This document shows positions 35,434-45,154 of a DNA stretch of 64,000 bases, one piece after another. Source of the stretch: Bacillota bacterium (lineage in GTDB: Bacteria > Bacillota > Clostridia > Lachnospirales > Lachnospiraceae); the NCBI GenBank assembly GCA_023441965.1, contig JAEZNB010000012.1:226214-290213 (forward strand), given 5' to 3'. The notes under the pieces are model-generated. The model was given only the letters and a program-made list of their open reading frames with translations. It was not told the DNA's origin and ran no database searches. The first letter of the stretch is position 1, and every line of letters starts with the position of its first letter. The position numbers and the translations under genes were made by a program.

Positions 35434-36510
35434 TTATACCCGATACATCTCCTCATAATATTTCTGATATTCTCCTCCGGTCACATGCTCCATCCAGGTG
35501 ATATTCTGAAGATACCATTCGATGGTCAGCTTGATTCCCTTATGGAAGGGAGTTTCCGGTTCCCACCCAAGCTCCTGCTTAATCTTATCGGGAGCAATGG
35601 CATAGCGGAAATCATGGCCCTTCCGGTCCTCCACATAGGTGATCAAATCATGGGAGACCTTCGCTCTTCTCTCATCAGACTCGGGAAGCAGCTCCAGAAG
35701 CGTATCCAGAATCATGGTAACGATCTCGATATTCCTCTTCTCATTGTGTCCACCCACATTATATACTTCCCCAATTCTGCCCTTCTCTGCTACCAGATCA
35801 ATCGCCTTGCAATGGTCCTCCACATAGAGCCAGTCCCTGACGTTTTTACCGGAGCCATAGACAGGCAGATTCTTTCCTGCCAGGGCATTGTTGATCATCA
35901 GCGGAATCAGCTTCTCCGGGAATTGGAAGGGTCCGTAATTGTTGCTGCATCTGGTGGTATTCGCCGGAAAATGATAGGTATCTACATAAGCCTTCACGAT
36001 CAGGTCAGCGGAGGCCTTACTTGCAGAGTAGGGACTGTGAGGATCTAAGGGTGTTGTCTCATAGAAATAACCCTCCTCATCCTCCAGGGATCCGTATACC
36101 TCATCGGTGGATACCTGAACATACTTCTTATCCGGCAGATAGCCTCCCTCGGTCTCCCAAGCCAGCTTGGCTGCATTGACCAGGTTCAAGGTGCCTAGGA
36201 TATTCGTAGAAGCAAATACCTCCGGATAGCGGATGCTGCGGTCCACATGGCTTTCTGCCGCAAAATGGATCACCCTGTCTATCTCATGGGTTTCGAAGAT
36301 CTTCAGTACAGCTTCCTTATCCCGAAGGTCCACCTTAAGGAATTCATAATTCTTTAAGCCCTCCACTTCCTTCAGGTTTTCCAGATTACCGGCATAGGTG
36401 AGGCAATCTACATTGATGACTTTGATATTATCTCCATACTTTCTGAACAGATACAAAATAAAGTTTGAACCGATAAAACCGGCTCCTCCGGTTACCAAAT
36501 ATGTTTTCAT
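35434..36510 (-). CDS. rfbB: dTDP-glucose 4,6-dehydratase
   Basis: This 358-residue extended SDR enzyme converts dTDP-glucose to dTDP-4-keto-6-deoxyglucose, the second step of dTDP-rhamnose synthesis. The NAD site GGAGFIGSN is at residues 8-16, the catalytic YxxxK appears in PYSASKASAD, and RCSNNYGP is characteristic. It is last in the leftward operon rfbA-rfbC-rfbD-rfbB. Confidence 0.97.
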   Translation of the reverse strand: MKTYLVTGGAGFIGSNFILYLFRKYGDNIKVINVDCLTYAGNLENLKEVEGLKNYEFLKVDLRDKEAVLKIFETHEIDRVIHFAAESHVDRSIRYPEVFASTNILGTLNLVNAAKLAWETEGGYLPDKKYVQVSTDEVYGSLEDEEGYFYETTPLDPHSPYSASKASADLIVKAYVDTYHFPANTTRCSNNYGPFQFPEKLIPLMINNALAGKNLPVYGSGKNVRDWLYVEDHCKAIDLVAEKGRIGEVYNVGGHNEKRNIEIVTMILDTLLELLPESDERRAKVSHDLITYVEDRKGHDFRYAIAPDKIKQELGWEPETPFHKGIKLTIEWYLQNITWMEHVTGGEYQKYYEEMYRV

Positions 36511-36603
36511 ATACTTCCTCTTCCTTCCGTACTATGTTTTATTTTCATAAAGCTGTTTATGTGCTCCTGCCCGCTGCAGGAGCTATTCCGGCCTGTCCCA
36601 GCC

Positions 36604-37473
36604 TTATTTTAAAGTCTGCATATACTCCTCAATCGCATCGGTCCAATGCTTCATTTCATAGCCATGACGTTCCTTCAAAGCTTGATTCTCCAATACGGAG
36701 TAATTTGGCCGTACCGCCGGTGTCGGATATTCCGATGTAGGGATCGGAATGACCTCGACCTCCTTATCGGCAAGCCGAAAGATCGTCTTCGCAAATTCAT
36801 ACCAGTTGGTGAAGCCTTCACAGGTAGTATGATAGATGCCATAGCTATCCGTATCCATCAGAAACAGGACCACCTTGGCCAGCTCCAGGGCACTGGTAGG
36901 AGAACCAAACTGGTCATTTACGACCCGAATGGGATTCCCGGCTTCAGAGAGCCGAAGCATGGTCTTAACGAAGTTCTTTCCCACTCCGTATACCCAGGCT
37001 GTCCGCAGGATAAAGGACCTGGAGCAATGCTTGCGAACAAACTCTTCCCCCTCCAGCTTCGTCCTGCCATAAACACTGAGAGGCCTTGGTTCATCGGTCT
37101 CCACATAGGGCTTATCCTTCTGACCGTCATATACATAATCCGTAGACACATGAACCAGCTTAGCACCGCAGCTCTCTGCTGCCAGGGCCAGATACTTGGG
37201 CCCCAGAGCATTGATCTTGTAGGCCAGCTCCTGCTTGCTCTCACACAGATCGACTGCCGTCATCGCCGCACAGTTTATTATGATATCCGGCCGAAAGGCT
37301 TCCACAGCCTGCCTGACAGCTGCTTCTTCTGTAATATCCATCGCCTGAACCGTTCCGTCCTCTGAACGGCCCGCATCCGTGCGAAGAATCTCAAAGCTAT
37401 CCTGACCGGCCATCAGTTGGTTCAGGGCTAAGCCCAGCTGACCCGATGCTCCGGTAATCAATATTCTTTCCAT
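36604..37473 (-). CDS. rfbD: dTDP-4-dehydrorhamnose reductase
   Basis: This 289-residue SDR enzyme catalyses the final NADPH-dependent reduction to dTDP-L-rhamnose. It starts MERILITGASGQLG (Rossmann glycine motif) and has HVSTDYVYDG and the YGRTKLEGE motif with catalytic Tyr and Lys. ATG 37473 lies 5 bases from GGAGG; the frame extends four codons further without need. It is third in the rhamnose operon. Confidence 0.96.
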   Translation of the reverse strand: MERILITGASGQLGLALNQLMAGQDSFEILRTDAGRSEDGTVQAMDITEEAAVRQAVEAFRPDIIINCAAMTAVDLCESKQELAYKINALGPKYLALAAESCGAKLVHVSTDYVYDGQKDKPYVETDEPRPLSVYGRTKLEGEEFVRKHCSRSFILRTAWVYGVGKNFVKTMLRLSEAGNPIRVVNDQFGSPTSALELAKVVLFLMDTDSYGIYHTTCEGFTNWYEFAKTIFRLADKEVEVIPIPTSEYPTPAVRPNYSVLENQALKERHGYEMKHWTDAIEEYMQTLK

Positions 37474-37508
37474 AAGCTCCTCCAACCGAATGAAACCTTA
37501 CCATGAAA

Positions 37509-38066
37509 TCAAAATATTATCTTATTGTCTTCAAAGGAGGGATATTTCCTGTCCTTCTCAGAGAGAATTGGTTCTATGCCCTGTTCCAGCGGCCATGTAA
37601 TCCCAATTGCAGGATCGTTCCACATCAACCCGCCTTCGTCCTCAGGATGGTAGAAATCCGTACACAGATAGGAGAATACCGCCTCCTCGGATAATACCAT
37701 ATAGCCATGGGCAAAGCCCGGGGGAACATACAGCATCTTCCGATTCTCATCAGAAAGCACGATCCCAAACCACTCTCCGTAGGTGGGTGAACCACCTCGC
37801 AGGTCCACTGCCACATCAAAAATCTCACCCTTCAGGGCTCTTACCAGCTTTCCCTGTGGGTGCTTGATCTGGAAATGCAGCCCCCGAAGAACCTTCTTCT
37901 TTGACATCGACTGATTATGCTGCACAAAGCTTTCCTTGATGCCTGCGGCTTGGAAATCCTCCTGATGATAGGTCTCCATAAAGTAGCCCCGTTCATCTCC
38001 GAACACCTTTGGTTCTACCACATATAAGCCCTTTATCCTCTGCTCCTCAATCTTAAAGTTTCCCAT
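37509..38066 (-). CDS. rfbC: dTDP-4-dehydrorhamnose 3,5-epimerase
   Basis: This 185-residue cupin enzyme epimerises dTDP-4-keto-6-deoxyglucose at C3 and C5. Motifs VFGDERGYFMETYHQEDF, QHNQSMSKKKVLRGLHFQ (catalytic His in RGLHFQ), VDLRGGSPTYG and YVPPGFAHGY are all present. It is second in the rhamnose operon, 10 bases after rfbA. Confidence 0.97.
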   Translation of the reverse strand: MGNFKIEEQRIKGLYVVEPKVFGDERGYFMETYHQEDFQAAGIKESFVQHNQSMSKKKVLRGLHFQIKHPQGKLVRALKGEIFDVAVDLRGGSPTYGEWFGIVLSDENRKMLYVPPGFAHGYMVLSEEAVFSYLCTDFYHPEDEGGLMWNDPAIGITWPLEQGIEPILSEKDRKYPSFEDNKIIF

Positions 38067-38076
38067 GCCCTACTCC

Positions 38077-38946
38077 TTACAGCCCATTCGCGATATCAAA
38101 GAGATATTTGCCGTACTCGGTCATCTTCATGCTATCAGCCAGAGTCAGCAGCTGTTCCTTATCAATAAAGCCCTGTTTATATGCGATCTCTTCCAGACAG
38201 GAAACATATAGACCCTGTCTCTTCTGAATGGAGGCAACATAATTGGAGGCTTCCAGCAGAGCATCATGATTGCCGGTATCCAGCCAGGCCATACCGCGAC
38301 CTAAAAGCTCTACCTTCAATGCTCCTCTTCTCAAGTACTCGTTATTCACCTCAGTAATCTCCAGCTCACCACGGGCTGAAGGCTTAATGCTCTTTGCTAT
38401 TTGGATTACCTCATTATCATAGAAATACAAGCCCGGTACCGCATAATTGGATTTGGGCTGCTTCGGCTTCTCCTCGATGTCTGTTACATTTCCATCCTCG
38501 TCAAAGGCTACTACACCATAGGCGGTCGGATCCTTGACATAATAACCGAATATGGTTGCTCCGGTGGTCCTTGCCGCTGCCCTGTTCAGGATTCCGGTAA
38601 GACCTGTACCATAGAAAACATTGTCTCCCAGTACCAAAGCCACAAGGTCCGAGCCGATGAATTCCTCTCCGATGATAAAGGCCTCCGCCAGCCCCTTGGG
38701 TGCCTGCTGCACCTTATAGGAAATACTTAAGCCCAGATGGCTGCCATCCCCGAATAGCTCCTCAAAGAGCTTAATATCCCTCGGTGTGGATATGATCAAA
38801 ACCTCTTTGATTCCGGACAGCATCAGTACGGACATAGGATAATAGATCATAGGCTTATCATAAATCGGCAGTATCTGCTTTGAGATCGCCTTTGTGATCG
38901 GATAGAGTCTTGTCCCAAGACCACCCGCTAAAATAATACCCTTCAT
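38077..38946 (-). CDS. rfbA: Glucose-1-phosphate thymidylyltransferase
   Basis: This 289-residue nucleotidyltransferase makes dTDP-glucose from dTTP and glucose 1-phosphate, the committed step to dTDP-rhamnose. The nucleotide-binding GGLGTRLYP follows the start, and KPMIYYP, VLGDNVFYG and EEKPKQPKSNYAVPGLYFYD (metal and sugar site) are typical. It is the first gene of the rhamnose operon, under the promoter at 39037-39065. Confidence 0.97.
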   Translation of the reverse strand: MKGIILAGGLGTRLYPITKAISKQILPIYDKPMIYYPMSVLMLSGIKEVLIISTPRDIKLFEELFGDGSHLGLSISYKVQQAPKGLAEAFIIGEEFIGSDLVALVLGDNVFYGTGLTGILNRAAARTTGATIFGYYVKDPTAYGVVAFDEDGNVTDIEEKPKQPKSNYAVPGLYFYDNEVIQIAKSIKPSARGELEITEVNNEYLRRGALKVELLGRGMAWLDTGNHDALLEASNYVASIQKRQGLYVSCLEEIAYKQGFIDKEQLLTLADSMKMTEYGKYLFDIANGL

Positions 38947-39036
38947 TGTTACGTCCTCTTCCCTTCTTATCTGATTTCTTTCCTTAGCCTATGGAAATAT
39001 GCTAAGAGAATAACTTCCAAAACATGCATTATTTAT

Positions 39037-39065
39037 AGTATAATCAATTCTTTCCTAAATTACAA
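39037..39065 (-). promoter_or_regulatory. Promoter of the rhamnose operon
   Basis: On the minus strand TTGTAA (39065-39060), a 17-base spacer, then TATACT (39042-39037), about 85 bases upstream of rfbA. Confidence 0.65.
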
Positions 39066-39078
39066 TGCAAAAAAGTAA

Positions 39079-39116
39079 AGGATTATGGTCCCTTTGATCA
39101 CTAAGGCCATAATCCT
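39079..39116. terminator. Terminator after the TIGR04086 gene
   Basis: AGGATTATGG and CCATAATCCT form a 10-bp stem, followed on the minus strand by TTACTTTTTTG. It insulates the rhamnose promoter from upstream transcription. Confidence 0.8.
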
Positions 39117-39144
39117 ATCTCCACTCTCTCCTGATGACTGACTG

Positions 39145-39519
39145 TCAGCTTATCATACCGCCCAGCATTCCGCTTAAGCTGCTTATGACAAATACTGAGA
39201 GCAGGTTTCCCAGGGGCAGGGGACTTACCCGGTTCATCATAAGGGATACCAGCATTAATATTATGAAATAGGCTATGCCAAGCAGCAGACCCCAAAGAAA
39301 TTTCTTCTCTTCGGTCTTCTTCCCCATAAAATAACCACCGGTAAATGCCGAAATGATATAAACAAAATGAATGCCTCCGCTGATTACCGCACCGGACAGA
39401 TCCAGCTTCAGCATAAGGAATGATAGAATCAACAGGACAAATGCAGTAACGATATAGGAGAATAATAGCCCTTCCAGCATATATATAACCTTAGTATTAC
39501 GACGGAATGTCTTATCCAT
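39145..39519 (-). CDS. TIGR04086-type small membrane protein
   Basis: This 124-residue integral membrane protein has four predicted spans (about 12-34, 41-63, 70-90 and 98-122) and a short Lys/Glu loop FMGKKTEEKKF between spans 2 and 3. It resembles the TIGR04086 family found across Clostridia near yajC/secDF in many genomes; function unknown. ATG 39519 has GGAGG 6 bases upstream; the frame extends 20 codons further without a site. Confidence 0.78.
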   Translation of the reverse strand: MDKTFRRNTKVIYMLEGLLFSYIVTAFVLLILSFLMLKLDLSGAVISGGIHFVYIISAFTGGYFMGKKTEEKKFLWGLLLGIAYFIILMLVSLMMNRVSPLPLGNLLSVFVISSLSGMLGGMIS

Positions 39520-39663
39520 ATGACACCTCCCGATCTGATATACTAATATATATATTATCCATGCTGATAAAATATGCATAAGCCTGACAAGTTTATTTCC
39601 TATCGGCCATACTTTTTTGCCGGATAAGCCCTCTTCTTGTAAAAGCGATGCTCCTTTTATGAC

Positions 39664-41079
39664 CTAGTCTTCCATCAGACCCTTTACCGAGTAGTTACAG
39701 GCTGCATTCCATACCAGCCACTCCTCATAGCCGGCTGCATATACGCCCCCGATCTGCTGCCGCAACTCATCCGGTCCATATACCATATAATGGTCCAGCC
39801 ATGAGGCAGTAAAGTCCTGCAGCCAAGGTCTGACAATCGCTCTGTGTTCTCCGGAAGGGATCTCATCCAGCTTCTCCTTCGAAGCGGTCAACACCTTACG
39901 AATGATTTTAAAGGGCTCCAGATCCGGATATTTCACTCCATAATTCCCTTCGCCGAAATGGGAGGGATAGATCATCGGACAGATATAGTCCAGATATCTT
40001 GCCATCTCCACATAATTCTGGCCTACCAGACCTGCATCAAGCTTACTGCTGATGATGGTTCCGTATACATCAGCCGAAACAAAAACACCGAGGGGCTTCA
40101 GCTTATCATAGGCATATTTCGTAAATTCCAGAATCACATCTTCCTTGGTCTTGGTCTTCGCTTCCTCTCCGAAGTCCACCTTGTCCATGCCTTTACCGGT
40201 AGAGAAGCGGATATAGTCGAATTGGATCTCTTGAAAGCCTGTGGCAGCCGCTCTGGAGGCCACATCCACAAGATAGTCCCAGACCTCCTTTTGATAAGGA
40301 TTGACCCAGCATTCTCCATTATTATCCCTGTATAGGGAACCGTTTGTCTTCTTGATTGCCAGATCATGCCTCTGCTCTGCCAGATGGGGATCCTTAAAGG
40401 CGACGATTCTGGCAATCACATAGATGCCCTTCGCCTTAAGCTCCTTCAACAGGGCTTCCATATTGGGGACCATATTTGTCACAGCCTTGATCTCCTTGGC
40501 CAAGGGACTGTCCATGGAATAAGTGATCTTGCCGTTATCATCCTTAACATCGATGACCAGGGCATTAATCTCAGTGGTATCTGCTATCCTGATCAGATAG
40601 TCTCGAAGGCTGCCTGTTCCCGCAGCTCTGGCGGTTACGTATAAGCCCTTTGCCTTGGTGGGTATTCTGGTATCCGGTTCATCCGCAGCCTTCGTGGGTT
40701 CCGCAGGAGCTGAAGCTTCGGATCCGTTTCCGTCAGCATTTCCTTCTGCGGATACGGCAGGATCAGCTTCCGGGTCTTGGGTAGCTGCCGGATCAGAAGA
40801 TGGAGAGCTATCTGACGGATTACTGCCTTGCTCTGCTCCTTCCCCTAAGGCAAGCTCGTCGCCCTTTGTTCCGGTCTGCCCTGCCCGATTCAGATTACCA
40901 CTGCCCGGTTCCTGTATATGAATCTGCAGCTTAATCGCGTAATAAGCACCCAGGCCCAGTATAGCGGAGATCATAATCACCACCAGAACCCGAAACACCT
41001 TATTACCGGCCCTCCTACCCCTTCTGCGGTAGGATTTACTGTAATCAATATACATATTAATGCCTTTATCTCTTCTCAT
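39664..41079 (-). CDS. DUF4015 putative glycoside hydrolase, membrane-anchored
   Basis: This 471-residue protein has an Arg-rich cytoplasmic N terminus, one membrane span at about 29-49, a low-complexity Ser/Ala/Glu/Pro linker (about 60-140) and a TIM-barrel-like DUF4015 domain to the end. Landmarks are KGLYVTARAAG, ALVIDVKDDNGKITY, GFQEIQFDYIRFS and YICPMIYPSHFGEG; the acidic residues in DVKDD and QFDYIRF are candidates for catalysis. The domain is grouped with glycoside hydrolases, but no substrate is established. ATG nine codons in (41055) is an alternative start. It stands alone. Confidence 0.87.
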   Translation of the reverse strand: MRRDKGINMYIDYSKSYRRRGRRAGNKVFRVLVVIMISAILGLGAYYAIKLQIHIQEPGSGNLNRAGQTGTKGDELALGEGAEQGSNPSDSSPSSDPAATQDPEADPAVSAEGNADGNGSEASAPAEPTKAADEPDTRIPTKAKGLYVTARAAGTGSLRDYLIRIADTTEINALVIDVKDDNGKITYSMDSPLAKEIKAVTNMVPNMEALLKELKAKGIYVIARIVAFKDPHLAEQRHDLAIKKTNGSLYRDNNGECWVNPYQKEVWDYLVDVASRAAATGFQEIQFDYIRFSTGKGMDKVDFGEEAKTKTKEDVILEFTKYAYDKLKPLGVFVSADVYGTIISSKLDAGLVGQNYVEMARYLDYICPMIYPSHFGEGNYGVKYPDLEPFKIIRKVLTASKEKLDEIPSGEHRAIVRPWLQDFTASWLDHYMVYGPDELRQQIGGVYAAGYEEWLVWNAACNYSVKGLMED

Positions 41080-41155
41080 GTATATACTCCGTTTTTATCA
41101 TCTTTCGTTCAATGCTCTTATTGTCCTCATTTTCCTGCGGTTCATACACGTAATA

Positions 41156-42238
41156 TCAGTTCTGTTCCTCATTGGTCTTAAGCTGGTTATGTATCTTCAT
41201 AAAAATCCTAACAATGTCCGGATCAAAATAGGTCCCCGATTTCTCCTGAATATATGCCACTGCCACCTTCTGTGGGTCCGAATACTCCCGGAAGATTTGA
41301 AAACGGGCAGTGTCATAGGCATCAATGATGGCTACGATTCGCGCCGAGAGTGGTATCTCTAAGCCCTTCAGGCCCTCCGGATAACCGCTTCCATCCCAGT
41401 TCTCATGATGATACATCGCTATCTCTATCGCCATCTTGATAAACTCATTATGGCCATAGGAGTAAATCTCCTTCAGGGTATTCCCGCCGATGACCGTGTG
41501 GGTCTTCATGACCCTATCTTCCTCCGGTGTCAGCTCTCCCTGCTTCAGCAGGATGAAATCTGTAATTCCGATCTTCCCGATATCATGCAGTGGTGCAGCC
41601 AGTTCAATGGAGTCGATGAAGCTGTTGCTAATGAAATCCTTATAATGTGGTGACAGCTGCAGGCCTAAGGCAAGCAAGCGGCTATTCTTCCCGATCCGGT
41701 CCACATGTCCGTCATTTCTTCCGGCTCTCTTCTTTGAGAGGTTGTTCATGGCATGTAGGATGTTCTTCTGCTCCTCATAGATTTTCCGGATCTGATCATT
41801 GATAATCTTGTGCAGCTTCTTATTATACAGCTCAAGCTCCTGCTGCATCCTATAGATCTTCAGATGGGTATTCACTCTTAAGGAAACTTCCTCCGCTTCA
41901 AAGGGCTTAGCGATATAATCCACGGCCCCCAGCTGAAAGCCTTTGATCTTGTCCTCCGGGGAATCCAACGCAGAGATGAAGATAATCGGTATATCTCTGG
42001 TGTTTACATTCTTCTTTAACATAGCGCAGAATTCAAAGCCATCAATCTCCGGCATAGAAACATCCAGCAGAATCAGATGGGGTAATAGCATCTCAATTGC
42101 ATTCATGGCTTGCTTCGCACTGGTTACGGGGCGGGCGATATAGCCGGCATTCCGTATCATTTCCGTCAGTACTACCAGGTTCGCATTAATATCGTCCACG
42201 ATCAGTATGTTCGGTACTGCATAAGTCAAATTCTCCAT
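41156..42238 (-). CDS. Response regulator with HD-GYP output
   Basis: This 360-residue regulator has a receiver domain (about 8-125; acceptor Asp59 in LILLDVSMPEIDG, Lys in IAKPFEAEEV) joined by a coiled coil to an HD-GYP domain. The metal motif HDIGKIGI and HHENWDGSGYP are intact, which marks a cyclic-di-GMP phosphodiesterase. It overlaps the histidine kinase gene by 13 bases, so the pair is translationally coupled and the kinase is its likely partner. Confidence 0.94.
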   Translation of the reverse strand: MENLTYAVPNILIVDDINANLVVLTEMIRNAGYIARPVTSAKQAMNAIEMLLPHLILLDVSMPEIDGFEFCAMLKKNVNTRDIPIIFISALDSPEDKIKGFQLGAVDYIAKPFEAEEVSLRVNTHLKIYRMQQELELYNKKLHKIINDQIRKIYEEQKNILHAMNNLSKKRAGRNDGHVDRIGKNSRLLALGLQLSPHYKDFISNSFIDSIELAAPLHDIGKIGITDFILLKQGELTPEEDRVMKTHTVIGGNTLKEIYSYGHNEFIKMAIEIAMYHHENWDGSGYPEGLKGLEIPLSARIVAIIDAYDTARFQIFREYSDPQKVAVAYIQEKSGTYFDPDIVRIFMKIHNQLKTNEEQN

Positions 42239-43773
42239 GCAGTCACCTCCTTCAGCATGTTCACCAGCTCATTCAGTTCTCTGACGGAATGCTCCTGATC
42301 CTCCTTACGGATCGACAGCAATAGCTGGAGCGCTTTATTCCTGATCTCATTATATTCCTCGGGGATCAGCTTCTTTAGGGTATAGGCAATCTCTTCTGCC
42401 TTCGTCCAATTTCCCATATCAAAGCATAGCATCAGCCTCTCGACTGAGGTCTGGATATCCTGCTCCCTCCGATTCACTGTGATTTTCTCATTTAATCCCG
42501 AGATCTGCTCCCCACGGTCATTCAGCAGCATGGATATATTGGCTTCCTCTAAGATCTGACTTAAGAAATCTTCCTTCCCTTCCCAGTCCGGCTTCCTGTT
42601 CTCTGCAATCTCATACTGATTCAGATTCCAGTATTCACTCTCCCTATCCTCCCCAAGACCATTGTTCTCCGAAATGCCCAATCTGATAGTAAAGGAGAAG
42701 GTACTCCCCTTGTTCTTCTCGCTTTCGACCGTAATGTTCCCTCGCATCGCCTTAACCAGCATACTGCAGATGGATAAGCCCAGACCGGTGCCCCCGAATC
42801 TCCTGGTAATGGAGCTGTCTACCTGTGTGAAGCTCTGAAACAGCTTGTCCCGATCCTCCAGACTGATCCCGATCCCCGTATCCATGACCATAAAGAATAG
42901 CTCAACCTCATCCTCCGTCTGTGAGGTCTTTCCCACCTCAAGGGCAATCTGACCTACTGCCGTAAATTTGATCGCATTGGAAAACAAGTTGTTCAGTACC
43001 TGTGCCAGCCGGCACTCATCCCCTATGACAAGATCAGGAATCTCATTGGAGACATTTACAATCAGCTTCAAGCCCTTTTCATTGATCTGTAATATATTAA
43101 AATTAATGATATCGTTTATGAATTTGCGGAAATGGAATTCCCGCTTCTCCAGTACCAGCTTCTTACTGCCGATCTTCGTTATATCCAAGAGATTATTAAT
43201 CAGAGTATTCATGTTATCGCAGCAGCGGTGAATAATATTCAGGGTTTCCAGCTGCTTAGGGGTCAGCTCTGTATCCAGAAGATTTTCCGTCAGACCCTTG
43301 ATTCCGTTCACCGGTGTTTTAAGTTCATGGGTGATATTCGCTACGAACTCATTCTTATACTGCTTGGCAGATTTCAGTTCATGCTTCACATGACGCAGAT
43401 CATGGAGGATTCTCTTTCTCTCCGAAACATCCGAGGCCAGGCAAAAGCCCAGAAAGCTTTTTCCGGAACCTGAGGTCAGGACCTTAAGATGGACAGCAAA
43501 GCAGGTCTGATTCTTACGATAGGCGACCGTTTCAGCGATATTGCAGGTGAATTTGGGCTGTATCACCAGCTTGCCACTCTCATATCGGAAGGATTTTTTA
43601 AAGACCTCGCAAACAGAGATCCCTACGAGATTCTGCTCATAACCAAAGGCCTCCTCTGCAGCACGATTACATTCTGTGATAATTCCAGATTCGTCGAAAA
43701 AAATCATCAGCTCCTGGCAGTTCTCCTTTATAAGCTGACATTTATACTGATACAGCTTCATATCATGACGCAT
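42226..43773 (-). CDS. PAS histidine kinase with HPt-like tail
   Basis: This 515-residue soluble kinase has an N-terminal PAS domain (about 10-120), HisKA motif FVANITHELKTPVNGIKGL with His149, N box LNNLFSNAIKF, G1 DTGIGI and G2 GGTGLGLSICSML. A C-terminal four-helix region resembles a histidine phosphotransfer domain, but the site that should read HTLKG is YTLKKLI, so the phospho-His is missing. ATG 43773 has GAGG 8 bases upstream; six further codons upstream lack a site. It is paired with the HD-GYP regulator. Confidence 0.93.
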   Translation of the reverse strand: MRHDMKLYQYKCQLIKENCQELMIFFDESGIITECNRAAEEAFGYEQNLVGISVCEVFKKSFRYESGKLVIQPKFTCNIAETVAYRKNQTCFAVHLKVLTSGSGKSFLGFCLASDVSERKRILHDLRHVKHELKSAKQYKNEFVANITHELKTPVNGIKGLTENLLDTELTPKQLETLNIIHRCCDNMNTLINNLLDITKIGSKKLVLEKREFHFRKFINDIINFNILQINEKGLKLIVNVSNEIPDLVIGDECRLAQVLNNLFSNAIKFTAVGQIALEVGKTSQTEDEVELFFMVMDTGIGISLEDRDKLFQSFTQVDSSITRRFGGTGLGLSICSMLVKAMRGNITVESEKNKGSTFSFTIRLGISENNGLGEDRESEYWNLNQYEIAENRKPDWEGKEDFLSQILEEANISMLLNDRGEQISGLNEKITVNRREQDIQTSVERLMLCFDMGNWTKAEEIAYTLKKLIPEEYNEIRNKALQLLLSIRKEDQEHSVRELNELVNMLKEVTAWRI

Positions 43774-43907
43774 TATGATATCCTCACCCAACGTTTTTCC
43801 ATAATTTCCTTATGATACATATCATATTTGCCAGCATAGCAAATGTCAATAGAATTCACTAAAACAAATAGAAATTTACATTATTGTCACTAACTATCTG
43901 TTCTGTG

Positions 43908-43936
43908 TTGACAAGGATATTTTCTTCAAATATAAT
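43908..43936 (+). promoter_or_regulatory. Promoter of the XRE regulator gene
   Basis: TTGACA (43908-43913), 17-base spacer, TATAAT (43931-43936): a perfect sigma-A promoter 43 bases before the start codon. Confidence 0.92.
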
Positions 43937-43979
43937 GATGTATATTAAAATATTCACGAATCGTAAACTAGGAGGCCTT

Positions 43980-44318
43980 ATGAATTTTAACATCCGTCTG
44001 AAACAACTTCGGCAGAAGAACAAGCTGACACAGGGTGAATTGGCAGATATCTTAGGCTTAAAACCCACTGCCATATCTAATTATGAATCGAAAAGAAATG
44101 AACCCTCCTTTGATAAGCTGATTGCACTCTCCAAGTATTTTGATGTCACCTGTGATTATCTGCTCGGCGTAACCGACGCTTATCTTCCTGTTGGGGGTGA
44201 GGTGTTGGATAAGGATATCGTCGATTTCTTCGATCTCTATCAGCAGCTGACGCCGGAGGGTACAGTTGAAATAAAGAAGTATATTAAGTATCTCCTCTAT
44301 AAGCAGAATAACCAGTAG
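43980..44318 (+). CDS. XRE-family transcriptional regulator
   Basis: This 112-residue regulator has an N-terminal Cro/CI-type helix-turn-helix (about 6-62: LRQKNKLTQGELADILGLKPTAISNYESKRNEPSFDKL, recognition helix around KPTAISNYE) and a short helical C-terminal tail. ATG follows AGGAGG with 5-bp spacing. It is divergent from the histidine kinase operon and might control it. The target genes are unknown. Confidence 0.92.
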   Translation: MNFNIRLKQLRQKNKLTQGELADILGLKPTAISNYESKRNEPSFDKLIALSKYFDVTCDYLLGVTDAYLPVGGEVLDKDIVDFFDLYQQLTPEGTVEIKKYIKYLLYKQNNQ

Positions 44319-44357
44319 TCAGTGATGAGGAACCTGAGTAATTGCTCGCTCGACTGA

Positions 44358-44383
44358 AAAAGGGTGCCAAAACGGCACCCTTT
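44358..44383. terminator. Terminator after the XRE gene
   Basis: AAAGGGTGCC and GGCACCCTTT form a 10-bp stem, with T-rich sequence on both sides. It serves both convergent genes. Confidence 0.85.
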
Positions 44384-44460
44384 CATTTCATATTATGAGT
44401 ATATTACGTGCTAACCCAGCCAGTGTTTTTCCTCCCCTGCTGGCAAAATTGCTTTTCTGC

Positions 44461-44967
44461 TTACTCGTTTACTCCGCAGCACTTCTTATATTTCTTTCCG
44501 CTGCCGCAGGGACAGGGATCATTTCTTCCGACCTTCTTACCCTTTACAACAGTACCGGAGTTCTTCTGTTCCTTATATAACTCCTTCCTGCGCTCGGGAC
44601 TTAAGAGAGCATCCCACTGCTCCAGCTCATAGAGCCAGTCAGCCTTTGCGGCAACCATATTGTAGTAGAGCTTCTCTTTATCATACTGAAGACGAACCTT
44701 CGTATTCTCATCCATCTCCTCAATGGGATTCGGTGTCACCAGGCTTTCATTGATGCCATCCAGGAAACCGACAAAAACGCTAAGCTCTGTACCAAACTCC
44801 TTCGCCAGCTCGGCAACCGTACCTTCCCATACCTGATCCGGAGCAGAGAGGAGCTTAATATAGATCTCCTTCTCAATATTAAAATAATTCGCCCAGAACA
44901 TCTGGCCGGCACGATTATTCATATCCTGCCCGTATGCAAGATCTCTCCAATCCTTTAAAAGACTCAT
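44461..44967 (-). CDS. SEC-C motif protein
   Basis: This 168-residue protein has an alpha-helical body and a C-terminal SEC-C zinc motif, RNDPCPCGSGKKYKKCC, the same module that ends SecA and many stand-alone proteins. It could bind SecB-like partners, ribosomes or nucleic acid by analogy, but the function is unknown. The N-terminal LLKDWRDLAY helix is typical of a clostridial subfamily. It stands alone. Confidence 0.87.
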   Translation of the reverse strand: MSLLKDWRDLAYGQDMNNRAGQMFWANYFNIEKEIYIKLLSAPDQVWEGTVAELAKEFGTELSVFVGFLDGINESLVTPNPIEEMDENTKVRLQYDKEKLYYNMVAAKADWLYELEQWDALLSPERRKELYKEQKNSGTVVKGKKVGRNDPCPCGSGKKYKKCCGVNE

Positions 44968-45154
44968 CTGTTTCTTCCTTCCTCGTACAGTATCTCTGTT
45001 ATTTTATATCATGCATCTCTCATGCTGTCATACCTGCGGGTCCTCCACTGCTTCGTGCCTTCCCGCCTACGGGCTTTCGCCCACCGTGAATAGTATACAT
45101 TATTCTTTGCATTTTTCCAACTAAAAATTATTTTTCCAATGCATTAGATTTATG

